Below are positions 29,711-37,790 of a stretch of DNA of 38,852 bases, in pieces. Every line of letters begins with the position of its first letter. Within the stretch, counting starts at the first letter, position 1. The translations under genes and the position numbers were made by a program. The notes beneath the pieces were generated by a model, which worked only from the letters and a program-made list of their open reading frames with translations, had not been told where the DNA came from and did no database searches. This DNA is from Chara braunii. Taxonomy: Eukaryota > Streptophyta > Charophyceae > Charales > Characeae. The stretch is taken from assembly GCA_003427395.1 (NCBI GenBank), contig BFEA01000704.1, positions 618,964-657,815 of the forward strand. Reading direction: 5' to 3'.

Positions 29711-29899
29711 ACGCCTCAACCAGTATATCCATATGTGCTATCACATGCCCGCCTAAACTGGTCTATGCATATGTGCAATCACATACACACCTCACTGATC
29801 TATGCAGGTGTGCTAACGCATGCACGTCTCAACTGGTCTATGCATGTGTGTTATCACATGGATGGCTCAACTGGCCTCCGCATATGAGCTATCACAAAT
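29711..29899. repeat. 38-bp minisatellite, 5 copies
   Basis: Unit of the form CGCCTCAACTGGTCTATGCA, TATGTGCTATCACATGCA, repeated five times with substitutions between 29711 and 29899. Open frames through it are by-products. Confidence 0.93.
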
Positions 29900-30389
29900 T
29901 CACAATGACTCGTAATCAAAGCCTCACTTTGATCAGCTGCTCAAATCATCTGCTTCCAAGTACGACAGATCTCCACAGCCTGGGCGGCATGGACCCACAA
30001 GCATCTATCCCCTCTTGTGGCCAAATGAACAGAATGTTTCCTCAAAGTATTTCCATGTTGTCGAATAGAGGACCTGAAATGGTTTGCCCGATCCCTCTAT
30101 CATCCCTGGCCAATTACAAATTCACCAGAAATGACAACTGCATGAAACCTGTCATCACTGCTCATCTGAAGTACAATGTTCCTACAAACCAAATGGTCCA
30201 ATACTATGTTAATTCTGCACCGTAACAGTAGGTGCAAACACCTCATCAGACATCCATCAATGGTCCGACTTATTTTAGACATGACTACGACTGAAAATAG
30301 CCATTTGTTACAACAGAGAATATCTGATAGATACTTCCCATTTCTTGTCTCTTGCTGTCCACTTTCATTTCCGCAATTATTTTTCTTTC

Positions 30390-31042
30390 TCTCCTCCATT
30401 CTACTTTCTATCTTCCTGCACTGCGACTACTTTTCTCTCCTATCTATGCAGACACTCTACTTCTCATATCCCCTTTCCACCATCCCTCCTCATTGTGGTT
30501 GCCCTTTTTGTGGCTATATTCATTCCCTTTTCTAACTCGAAGACTTCGCTTGATCCCCTTTCTCTGTCCTCGCAATGCTCCTCTGTTATAGCACAAGTAC
30601 ATCCACCTTTCGGGCGTGGGCACCCGTCAGAATCCGGTAGGCCACACAGGCCACAGATTTTTTTATCGACGGGACGCCTGCGCCATCTTTTTTGGAAGAA
30701 ACTCGTAGACAACGAGTTTCTTTTCAGCAAGGCTGGGGCCGTGTGCGAGCGGTTTGACCCCTCCATTCTACTTTCTCTTCCCTACCTATTCTTTCCATTT
30801 CCTTTTTCTAATCCCCTTTGCATTTCCCGTCTCTCATTCTTCGTCTTCCCTTCTTCCTTCACTGCTACTACTTTTCTCTCCTATCTAAGCAGACACTCTT
30901 TCTCATATTACCTTCCAAACATCCCTCCTCACTGTGGTTGCCCTTCTTGCGGCCATATTCATGCCCTTTTCTGACTCCAACACTTTGTTTGTTCTGCTAT
31001 CCTTCACACCCCCCTTTCTCTGTCCTCACAATGCTCCTCTTT
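30390..31042. repeat. ~200-bp direct duplication interrupted by a ~170-bp block
   Basis: TTTTCTCTCCTATCTATGCA and GACACTCT...CATCCCTCCTCATTGTGGTT to AATGCTCCTCT (about 30390-30590) recurs at about 30831-31042. The intervening 30591-30760 is different, GC-richer, and carries a strong hairpin. The phrase CTCCATTCTACTTTCT occurs on both sides of the block. Confidence 0.88.
30696..30722. repeat. Perfect 11-bp stem hairpin
   Basis: AAGAAACTCGT, loop AGACA, ACGAGTTTCTT. It lies in the block separating the two direct duplicates. Confidence 0.9.
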
Positions 31043-31650
31043 TAACTTCGTCATAAATTTGCTTCTTGACCTCTTCCTTGTCAGACCCTGCTCACGTTGT
31101 GCCACCCCCATTGCACACCATCATGCTTACCCTTCCCACACTCTTCCTTATGCCTTCCGCAATTTTCCACAAGTGCAACATAACTAGACAACCAGTACCC
31201 ATCTACCTCCTCTCCCCTCAGACCTAGCTCATAGCCTCTGCTGGGCCAACTTGAGGGCATTTGGGGGAGTCAAATAACAAGACACTTCCTGTCTAAAACG
31301 AAATCGTGTGGCCTCTACCCGGCCTTCACTGAACCTCTTCATCCCAATTCTGAGAGGAATTTAGAGCGTTGTAGAACCGGAAGTTCAAACCACCACTGCC
31401 GTCCAATCGTGAAGCCTCCTCCAGCGGCAATTCAAGGGAATAGGCCACTTGGCCAGGCCTGACATACCACAAAACTTTCATGCAAGTGCACCTTGAACTT
31501 CGACAGCAGAGTGCAGGGTATAAACAGGCCCCCATACACTTTTTTTAACCAGAGGACAGAACTAGAAACAAAACACAGAGGAAGCAAAACGAAAGAGCAA
31601 ACAACTATTCCTCGTCCCTTGCATGGAAGAAAATGTCCTGCATAGGCCAA
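31043..31650. other. Unassigned, pyrimidine-rich at the start
   Basis: TTCAAACCACCACTGCCGTC near 31383 recalls a MITE family 1 terminus, but I find no matching right end. Nothing else is recognised. Confidence 0.45.
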
Positions 31651-32009
31651 CAACCGAAAAGCAAAAATGACTGATGCAAAGAAAATGGATGGAGCGGGAT
31701 GCGTTTCGTTGCTCTTATCAAAATTCTCGCCGTTCACATCTGAACGATTTGCCAAACATGCACATCAATCCCCCACAAGTGCCTTATCCCAACTACTACT
31801 CAAATTTCGATTGCAATGTGCAGAAACAACAACCAAAAGCAAAAATGACTGATTCCAAGAAAATGGCTGAACATGAAAGCCTTCTGCACCTCAGCTCATA
31901 ACCCAGCAAAAGGATCTCACAAGACTTGTCCACGTTCTCATCATTCACATCTGAGCAACTTTAGTAGACACACACATCAGTCCACAACAATACTCTATCC
32001 AGCTTATCC
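31651..32009. repeat. ~179-bp tandem duplication, diverged
   Basis: CAACC(G/A)AAAAGCAAAAATGACTG...AAGAAAATGG occurs at 31651 and 31830, and both copies contain TTCACATCTGA(A/G)C further on. The interior has diverged considerably. Confidence 0.8.
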
Positions 32010-32211
32010 CTGATTTCGTTCTGTCTAGGCATAAGCAGATGGATGAGAGTTTGGCAGAAACTGACCTGCCATATGCTGCATCTTGCCTAAGCCATTACCT
32101 TATCAATGCCACATTTTCAAAGCACAGTAGGACACTCGCTCTTGGATGGCAGCAGCCAGGCCATTATCCTTACTGACAGAGGAGAACAGTCATTCTGAGT
32201 GTGTGATGTAC

Positions 32212-32249
32212 CTGTCTCTTATACACATCTAGATGTGTATAAGAGACAG
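32212..32249. other. Library artefact: inverted pair of Tn5/Nextera mosaic ends
   Basis: CTGTCTCTTATACACATCT (32212-32230) directly followed by AGATGTGTATAAGAGACAG (32231-32249), the same 38-bp mate-pair junction as at 7326. The sequence to the left (an unassigned duplicated region) and to the right (integrase fragment) should be treated as not contiguous. Confidence 0.97.
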
Positions 32250-32505
32250 TGCGAAGTTTGACAGCTTCCGTATTCCCAAACATGTGCCTCTCCGAACCCA
32301 CTTTTTAGATATGGCACATGGCCGGAACAGACACTTTGGCTTCACCAAAACTTATGAAAGTTTATTGCAGCAATTTGACTGCCCTAACACAAGGGATCTG
32401 CGAAGTAGTTTGTGGCAGAATGCGAAGTTTGTCAAAGGACAAAGATTTATAAACAACCACCACTTGGCTTGCCGAAACCTCTACCATCCCTTCCGAACCA
32501 GGTGA
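32250..32505 (+). pseudogene. Integrase zinc-binding domain (HHCC-type), degraded
   Basis: The + frame entering from the adapter reads THFLDMAHGRNRHFGFTKTY followed by SLLQQFDCPN. This is the pattern AH...GHFG..KT...L...F.WP..R of Ty3/Gypsy integrase N-terminal domains, including both histidines. The pair of cysteines expected about 30 residues later (SC..C) is not present in this frame (QNAKFVKGQ), so zinc binding is lost or the frame has shifted. The frame ends at a stop near 32505, just before the catalytic core. Confidence 0.78.
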
Positions 32506-32915
32506 TTCAGTTTCTATCGGCTTCACATACATAGGAAATCTAAGTAGGACAGGAAATTCTCAAGCCATGGTGATCATGGACACTTCACAAACATAGGAAA
32601 GGAAAATGGGACAGGAAATTCTCAAGCCATGGTGATCATGAATCACTTCTCCAAGTTCCTTAATTCAATTCCTTTACCACCCATGCACGAGTCAACTCTG
32701 TGGAATTAAACTAGGAATGACAACTGGCCATGAATTGGAAGCCAACAACCAGGCTGAAGAGATCAACCAGATTGTCACTTGACTCCTCCATGCCTTAAGC
32801 ACTCCTGATCAGAACACACGGGATCATTCCTCATCAGAACACATGGGATGAAGAGAAGGGGTTGTATAACTCCATTCATTCCACCGCTGGCATGCCACCT
32901 AACAGGGTGCAGTAC
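32503..32915 (+). pseudogene. Integrase catalytic core, mutated and internally deleted
   Basis: Read in pieces: DSVSIGFTYIG (32503), MVIMNHFSKFLNSIPLPPM (32625 on), ELEANNQAEEINQIV (32735 on) and LYNSIHSTAGMPPNRVQYGW (32864 on). These match the start of the core (D.(I/V)S.DF), the (V/I)(V/M)D.FSK block, the Q.(D)GQTER.N block with its glutamate, and the AYN...HS.TG.SP block. The first catalytic aspartate is glycine (S-I-G-F), and the segment that should hold the second (SDR..F) is missing between about 32700 and 32730. A 62-bp duplication (32521/32583) also breaks the frame. Confidence 0.82.
32521..32645. repeat. 62-bp tandem duplication inside the integrase core
   Basis: CTTCACATACATAGGAAATC to ATTCTCAAGCCATGGTGATC (32521) recurs at 32583. 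The period is not a multiple of three, so it shifts the frame. A smaller repeat, ATCAGAACACACGGGAT / ATCAGAACACATGGGAT, lies at about 32810 and 32833. Confidence 0.93.
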
Positions 32916-33290
32916 GGATGGCAGATCCGCAACCCTCTTTCGTGGTTCCTGATCGATCGCCGCATCTGACTCCCGACATGCCTGGCTATTGGGCAAAGTA
33001 CCAGCGTCTACTCAAGGTTGCAATCACAGCAATAACCAAGTGTCAGGATGCCCCGGTCAAGTTCACCAATCGGCGACAAAGGACCCTATATTTGGGTGAA
33101 GATGTCTGACTACATTTTCGGATGAGGAAGGAGTGTCCCATAAGGTTATCCCGCTGCCCTACGGCCCTTGGCAGATTCGGACAGTCGTCAGGGATGATCA
33201 TTTCGATCCTTCGTCTGTGGTTGACGACGTGTCGTGCCACCACATCTGCACATGTGCCCAGTCCTTCATGCTTCTAGACTCTATCCGTAC
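32916..33290 (+). pseudogene. Integrase C-terminal domain, with nonsense mutation
   Basis: CQDAPVKFTNRRQRTLYLGE (about 33042-33101) followed by DV-stop-LHFRMRKE. Ty3/Gypsy elements have A...K..ANR.RR...F..GD.VWL here, so the TGA at 33108-33110 most likely replaces a tryptophan codon. YGPWQIRTVVRDD (about 33160-33200) follows in another frame, and then PPHLHMCPVLHASRLYPY (33235-33288), the P..(V/I)HPVFH(V)S.L.P(Y) block that closes the domain. Confidence 0.8.
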
Positions 33291-33336
33291 ATTGCTGCTA
33301 CTTCTTTCCCTAATCGCGATCCTATAATTCCTCCTG

Positions 33337-33510
33337 GTATTGATGGCGGCTACGAAATCGACAGAATTACTGAGCACAAAAAAAGTAAACGACAAACAGT
33401 CCAAGGTCCATTTTCTGTATCATCCATTAGACGAACTGCATTGGATATCTCAGAAAGTCCTACTCAAGACTGCACCCCATGTAGTTACTGCATATGAACG
33501 TCATACTTCT
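33337..33510 (+). pseudogene. Chromodomain at the end of Ty3/Gypsy pol, frameshifted
   Basis: GGYEIDRITEHKKSKRQT (about 33346-33402) in one frame, then SKVHFLYHPLDELHWISQKV and LLKTAPHVVTAYERH in the next. This fits the chromodomain order of E(V)..I..HR...... YLVKW.GY....TWE....L..AP..V..Y, although the aromatic cage residues are only partly present. In chromoviruses this domain is thought to bind histone marks and direct integration. The frameshift lies near 33395-33405. Confidence 0.75.
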
Positions 33511-33628
33511 TCCGACCAGACACCAGTTTTCATTGATTGTCTCACTGCTCACGAACAAACAGCACTGCTCTTTGCATTCACAGCCTACGATGCATTTCGC
33601 GGGGACTCAAAGGGACCTCGCTCTCGAC

Positions 33629-33640
33629 AGGAGGGGACTG
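33629..33640 (+). promoter_or_regulatory. Polypurine tract and 3' LTR start
   Basis: AGGAGGGGA (33629-33637), C, then TGTAATGACC. A purine tract immediately before TG is the usual priming site for plus-strand synthesis and the first base pair of the 3' LTR. The pol frame runs across it (QEGTVMT), as is common in such elements. Confidence 0.72.
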
Positions 33641-34253
33641 TAATGACCTGCAAAATCACAGGCTAACAACTCTGCTGTTTCCTGAGGGACTTGCTGAGAT
33701 TCCCATATTCTGCAGATATTTCTGAGTACGTGTTGTTTTACAGGACCCCAGATTCTCTCTCTCATTCCCTTCACAAATCATCACAAGCCATCCATAATGA
33801 AAAAGTACAGATAGGCAATATGATACAAAATGCAAGGTTGGCCACGTTTGTGTGGTTCAGCGCCAAGTGCCCACACACCAGCTTGCCGCCAAAGCGGAAC
33901 ATTGCACATATACATATGTATATTGTATACATATATATTTCAAACCATAAGGGGATCGAGGGCAGAAGGCAACTTACCTAAGACAGAAGACTACTCCAGC
34001 AAGAAGGCACCGAACCGACCCCCTCAATGCATGATTGTTGAGTTTCCGTGTGCTTGCCTGACTGCATGAGTGCTTGTCTGTGTGTGTGTGACCCACCTGG
34101 GTACTTGTGAGCTCTGAAGGCCCTAGGGCCTCGTACTTACCTGTGGCCGTGCTTTTGTGAGGGTGCAGAGGGAACCTAAAAGTAGGCTACGCCTGTGAAA
34201 GATGGAAAACACTAGCACGTAGGTACACACAAGAAGACAAAAAGTTACTACCT
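33639..34253 (+). other. Probable 3' LTR (end not determined) and flank
   Basis: Starts with TG after the polypurine tract. A TATA-like stretch (ACATATATATTTC, about 33929-33941) lies within. The right end cannot be set because no second LTR is available for comparison. There is no coding potential. Confidence 0.5.
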
Positions 34254-34834
34254 TTAGAGACCAAAGAAATTTTGAACTCCGGTAGGCTCAGAGTCTAGGA
34301 GTACCGGTGCAGTAATCTGCTTCTGGGGGCTGCAGGGAGGAATATCAGACTGCAATGATGTTTCCCTCCATAACAGGAAAGGTACCGGTAGCTTGGGAGG
34401 GCGCACAGCCTGGAAAGTCACTGCTCGAAGAAGCAAGTTGTTGGGTACATCTTCAGGGAGAGCGAAGAGCTCATTATGCAGCATAAGTTTGGGCGTCATG
34501 CTAGAGGAGCGAGTGCTCTGGGGAGGAAGACGGTAGGCTTGGCCATCAACCTTACCTACGGTGGGGAGGAACAAGGAGGGGACTCCAAGGAAGAAGGAAT
34601 AGACGGAGGGAGGCGGTGAGCAAGGAGGAGAGTGGCAGGGGTGTTTTGCCTGGCTATGGTGGTCTGCATCTTCATCTTCTTGGTTGGTGCTGCACCTGGA
34701 AGGCCCCAATCGGAGTTGGCTTCTACAACGAAGACTTCGAGGTAGTGATAGGCACGGTGGCCATGGTAGGAGGAACACATTTGCTTTGTGTTGTCCTTTG
34801 GACATCGGAGCTTCGCTCCATCAGACTCGGCCAA
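34254..34834 (-). CDS. Unrecognised coding-like stretch on the minus strand
   Basis: Two overlapping minus-strand frames are open. 34556-34834 begins MAESDGAKLRCPKDNTKQMC and continues YHYLEVFVVEANSDWG, with protein-like composition. 34254-34805 gives 183 codons; its second half (MLHNELFALPEDVPNNLLLR, AVRPPKLPVPFLLWRE) looks coding. The first frame ends at TAG within CCGTAG|GTAAGG, a good splice-donor consensus, so one exon might end at about 34556. No domain is recognised. It may be a host gene remnant, or chance in C-rich DNA. Confidence 0.3.
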
Positions 34835-34933
34835 GGAGGAAGAAGGTGAATGAGGTGCCTATGGTGGACCTATGAGTGGCTGGCAGTAAGGAGAGGATTC
34901 GCACATCGTTTTTGGTTCATTCTTTCGTTGCTG

Positions 34934-34943
34934 TTTTTTTTTG

Positions 34944-34972
<29 letters not shown>
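34934..34972. repeat. Poly-T tract
   Basis: Nine T, one G, then about 29 T. On the minus strand this is a poly-A stretch that could be a retroposon tail, but I can identify no retroposon body or target-site duplication. Confidence 0.9.
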
Positions 34973-34975
<3 letters not shown>

Positions 34976-34976
<1 letters not shown>

Positions 34977-35319
34977 AGAAGTTGGAATAATAGGAGGTTG
35001 GAGATTGTGGCCAGATGAAGGGGATTGACATTGGTCATTGCTGGTGTTCATCCTCTCCTTCTTCTCCCATTCTTATTTCTTTTTCTTCCTTTGTCTAGTT
35101 CTCTTTCCAAGTTCTTTTATTTCAGTTGCAATTGAATGGCATTGTCTTTCTTTGAGATGTTGCACTGCAAGATAGCCAGGACCGTAACATTATTATTACA
35201 AGCAGATACCGCCCACAGTGCAGCTGCAGCACACAGGTGGAAAAAGAGAAGATTAGCATGCCCCTGCACAAGGGTGACACACACATTCGAGAAATGGACC
35301 ATTTCTCAGTGCTGGTCCC
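34976..35319. other. Unassigned sequence
   Basis: No domain or repeat recognised. Confidence 0.5.
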
Positions 35320-35400
35320 CGGTTGGGACCGGGGGCCCTTCCCCCAACCGGGAGCCTGCCGGTCGACCGGCCCAGCAGCCCCCCGGTCGAGTCCAGCGCA
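35320..35400. repeat. Very GC-rich block, copy 2
   Basis: CCGGTTGGGACCGGGGGCCC, TTCCCCCAACCGGGAGCC, TGCCGGTCGACCGGCCC. It includes the 14-bp palindrome GCCGGTCGACCGGC and resembles the block at 17102-17198. Confidence 0.65.
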
Positions 35401-35407
35401 TCATGCT

Positions 35408-35443
<36 letters not shown>
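35408..35443. repeat. (G)36 homopolymer
   Basis: An uninterrupted run of 36 G. This could be a real G-quadruplex-forming tract or a sequencing or assembly artefact. Confidence 0.95.
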
Positions 35444-35444
<1 letters not shown>

Positions 35445-36416
35445 GAAGGCAGGGAAGCAGTGCCGCACTCCATTCCTCCTCTCTTCCATACTCCCCTTCC
35501 GCCTCCGTTAATGAGAAGGAAGAAGTATGTCCCTTCCTTCACATCGTAATTTATTTTGGGCACCTACCTTTGCCATCCCCCCAATTTCCCATTCTTTTCT
35601 CTCCTCCTGTCATCCTCCTAATACCCCATTGTTCTCCTTTCCCTCCAGCCTCCTCCACTACTCGAATCATGAGAATGAACAGCAAACACCTCCTCGGCCA
35701 CCTCTCTCTGTGACTCAATGCTCCTCACTCCTTCCACTTGTTGCTCATCCTCCTCATCCTGTGCATGCAGTACATTCACACTATCTTTTGCGATTGTTCA
35801 CCCTCCTTGCTCCTATGCAAACAACAACGGAAAACCGCCCTGTAATCGTTCGCCCTCTCCTCCCCTCCTCTTACTGTGCCAAAGACAACAAAGAGAAGAC
35901 ATCCCTCTTCAACCTGCTCCTCCGCCTACTCCACTATCTCAATATAGTGGGAATTCAAAACAGACAAAGAAAAGACCCCCAACTGCCTCCTCACCTCGAC
36001 CTCCTACTCTTTTTCCCATCACATGCCACTTGTAAAAGGTAGACTCATCCTTCTTTATGAGCTACAAGTCAAACACCCCTCATCTTCGCTCGTGGCAGAG
36101 TAGGTACAGCCACACATGGTAGGAACTCCATCACAAAGGGCGGAAGAGAAGAACACAAAGCAGGACGCAGATAGTCACCAGCAAACCATCATGCACAGAA
36201 ACCCAGATGTATCAAAGAAAGTATGTGAGAGTCGACTAAGCATATGGCTTAGAGGATCCCACTAAAGCTACAGACAATCAGCTCAGGTCGGTGCGTGCGC
36301 AGTCTCAAAGACTCTAATTCAACCAAGTACAGAAAACCGTCCACCGAGGTTTGCACTTGGTTTGCACCCAATATCATCATTTTCTCGGACACGCAGCAGC
36401 CCAACATCCTACATCC

Positions 36417-36420
<4 letters not shown>
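35444..36420. other. Pyrimidine-rich, then unassigned sequence
   Basis: From 35460 to about 36035 C and T dominate the top strand. Several frames are open only because of this composition (Pro/Ser/Leu-rich). The rest is unremarkable. Confidence 0.5.

Positions 36421-36486
<66 letters not shown>
36421..36486. repeat. Compound (CT)n(CA)n microsatellite
   Basis: CT to about 36459, then CA to 36486. Confidence 0.97.
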
Positions 36487-36489
<3 letters not shown>

Positions 36490-36629
36490 TTGGGCTGGGC
36501 TGCGGGAACCCTACTATCGCAGTGGGGAAAAAAAAACAAGAAGACCGCTATGTACCTGAAAAACAAACATACATGCAGACACGACTCTCACAAAGCACAA
36601 AAAAAAAGATTGCACCACAGCACTGCTTG

Positions 36630-36890
36630 GTGGCACTCCATGGGCTGGGTGGTGTTATGTGGGCTGGGCAGTGTACGAGGCCTGGGTGACACAATTTACG
36701 TCGGATGGTACATGGAGAACTGGGTGGTGTAGCTGCACGGTACAGTCTAGGGTGGGTCATACAATTTGGACTGGATGGTACTGTACTATGTGGCCTGGGC
36801 GGTACCATGTGGGGTAGGTGGATGGTAGTACACGGACTGGGTGGTGTGGTGGGGTATGTGGGTGACACTATGTAGGCAGATTTGTGGGCG
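36630..36890. repeat. Degenerate G/T-rich minisatellite
   Basis: CTGGGTGGT, CTGGGCAGT, CTGGATGGT, CTGGGCGGT and similar units recur about every 20-45 bp with TAC(C)ATGTGG phrases between them. No fixed period. Confidence 0.7.
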
Positions 36891-36940
36891 GTGGTGATGT
36901 CCTTCCGCCAATCTTGTACCCAAAAAAACCACCGCTCTTT

Positions 36941-37092
36941 ATCCCCACTCTCCCTCTTGCCTCGTCCACCTCCGGGGTAGCTACCGGCCATCCTCCCCAA
37001 GTCCACACACTAGTATATCCCCACTCTCCCTCTTGCCTCATCCACCTCCGGGGTAGCTACCGGCCATCCTCCCCAAGTCCACACGCTAGTAC
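36941..37092. repeat. 76-bp near-perfect tandem duplication
   Basis: ATCCCCACTCTCCCTCTTGC to CCAAGTCCACAC.CTAGTA starts at 36941 and 37017 with only a few differences. Confidence 0.96.
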
Positions 37093-37180
37093 TTCCATCC
37101 ACCTTGTCCCATTGCCCTTCCCTTGCTCCCCATATGGCACCATATTCAAACCACCCCCACAATAAACACCTGCATCTTAT

Positions 37181-37790
37181 CCTCCTCCACCTCCCTCCTC
37201 TTTCGTCTTTCTCTATGCATCCTGGCCCCTCCATTTACAGTCAATCTGTCGATGCACCTCCTCTCGCTCAACCTCCCTGTGCCACAAGGCCCTCTCCTCC
37301 ATCATATCCCTGCTCATCCTGCGTGCCTCCACCCACCCAAAAAAAACACCTCCAAGTGATTTTGTTGTGTCCTCCTCCACCTCCCTCCTCTATCGTCTTT
37401 CTCTATGCATCCCGGCCCCTCCATTTACTGTCAATCTGTCGATGCACCTCCTCTCGGTCAACCTCCCTGTGTGCCACAAGGCCCTCTCCTCCATCATATC
37501 CCTGCTCATCCTGAGTGCCTCCACCCACCCAAAAAAAACACCAAGTGATTTTGCTGTGTCCTCTTCCCCTCAGTCCCCCCACCTTGTCGAGCAGTCCTTC
37601 CCTTGCTCCTCCTCCAGCACTATATTCAAACCACATACCCACCCCCACAATTAACACCTGTTCAATCTGTTGATGCACCTCGCTCAACCTCCCTGTGTGC
37701 CACAAGGCCCTCCCCTCCATCACCTCACTGCTCATCCTGCGCGCCTCCCCCCACCCAAACAAAACATCTCCAACTGTTTTTGTTGTGTCC
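37181..37790. repeat. ~190-bp tandem repeat, 2 full and 1 partial copies
   Basis: CCTCCTCCACCTCCCTCCTC to AAGTGATTTTG(T/C)TGTGTC starts at 37181 and 37371. A third, internally deleted copy runs from about 37663 (CAATCTGTTGATGCACCTCG) to 37790. The phrase TATTCAAACCAC...CCCCCACAAT(A/T)AACACCTG precedes copy 1 (about 37143) and copy 3 (about 37623), so the larger unit includes it. Confidence 0.93.

Larger units (their letters stand above)
32250..33638 (+). mobile_element. Degraded Ty3/Gypsy chromodomain retrotransposon, 3' part of pol
   Basis: The 3' end of a Ty3/Gypsy pol region: integrase zinc-binding domain, catalytic core, C-terminal domain, a chromodomain, then a purine-rich tract at 33629-33637 and a probable LTR start at 33639. 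Integrase followed by a chromodomain marks the chromovirus lineage. The left part of the element is absent because the sequence begins at an adapter junction, so gag, protease and reverse transcriptase cannot be assessed. Several frame changes, stops, a 62-bp internal duplication and a deletion in the core show that it is inactive. No 5' LTR is visible in the window. Confidence 0.9.

Noticed and set aside
29711-29899. CRISPR-like regularly spaced repeats
   Set aside because: The unit is contiguous and diverged throughout; no repeat-spacer alternation.
31383-31500. Further MITE family 1 copy
   Set aside because: Only the left terminus resembles the family; no complementary right end at the expected ~187 bp.
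34934-34972. Poly-A tail of a minus-strand retroposon
   Set aside because: No recognisable body and no target-site duplication could be found around the T tract.
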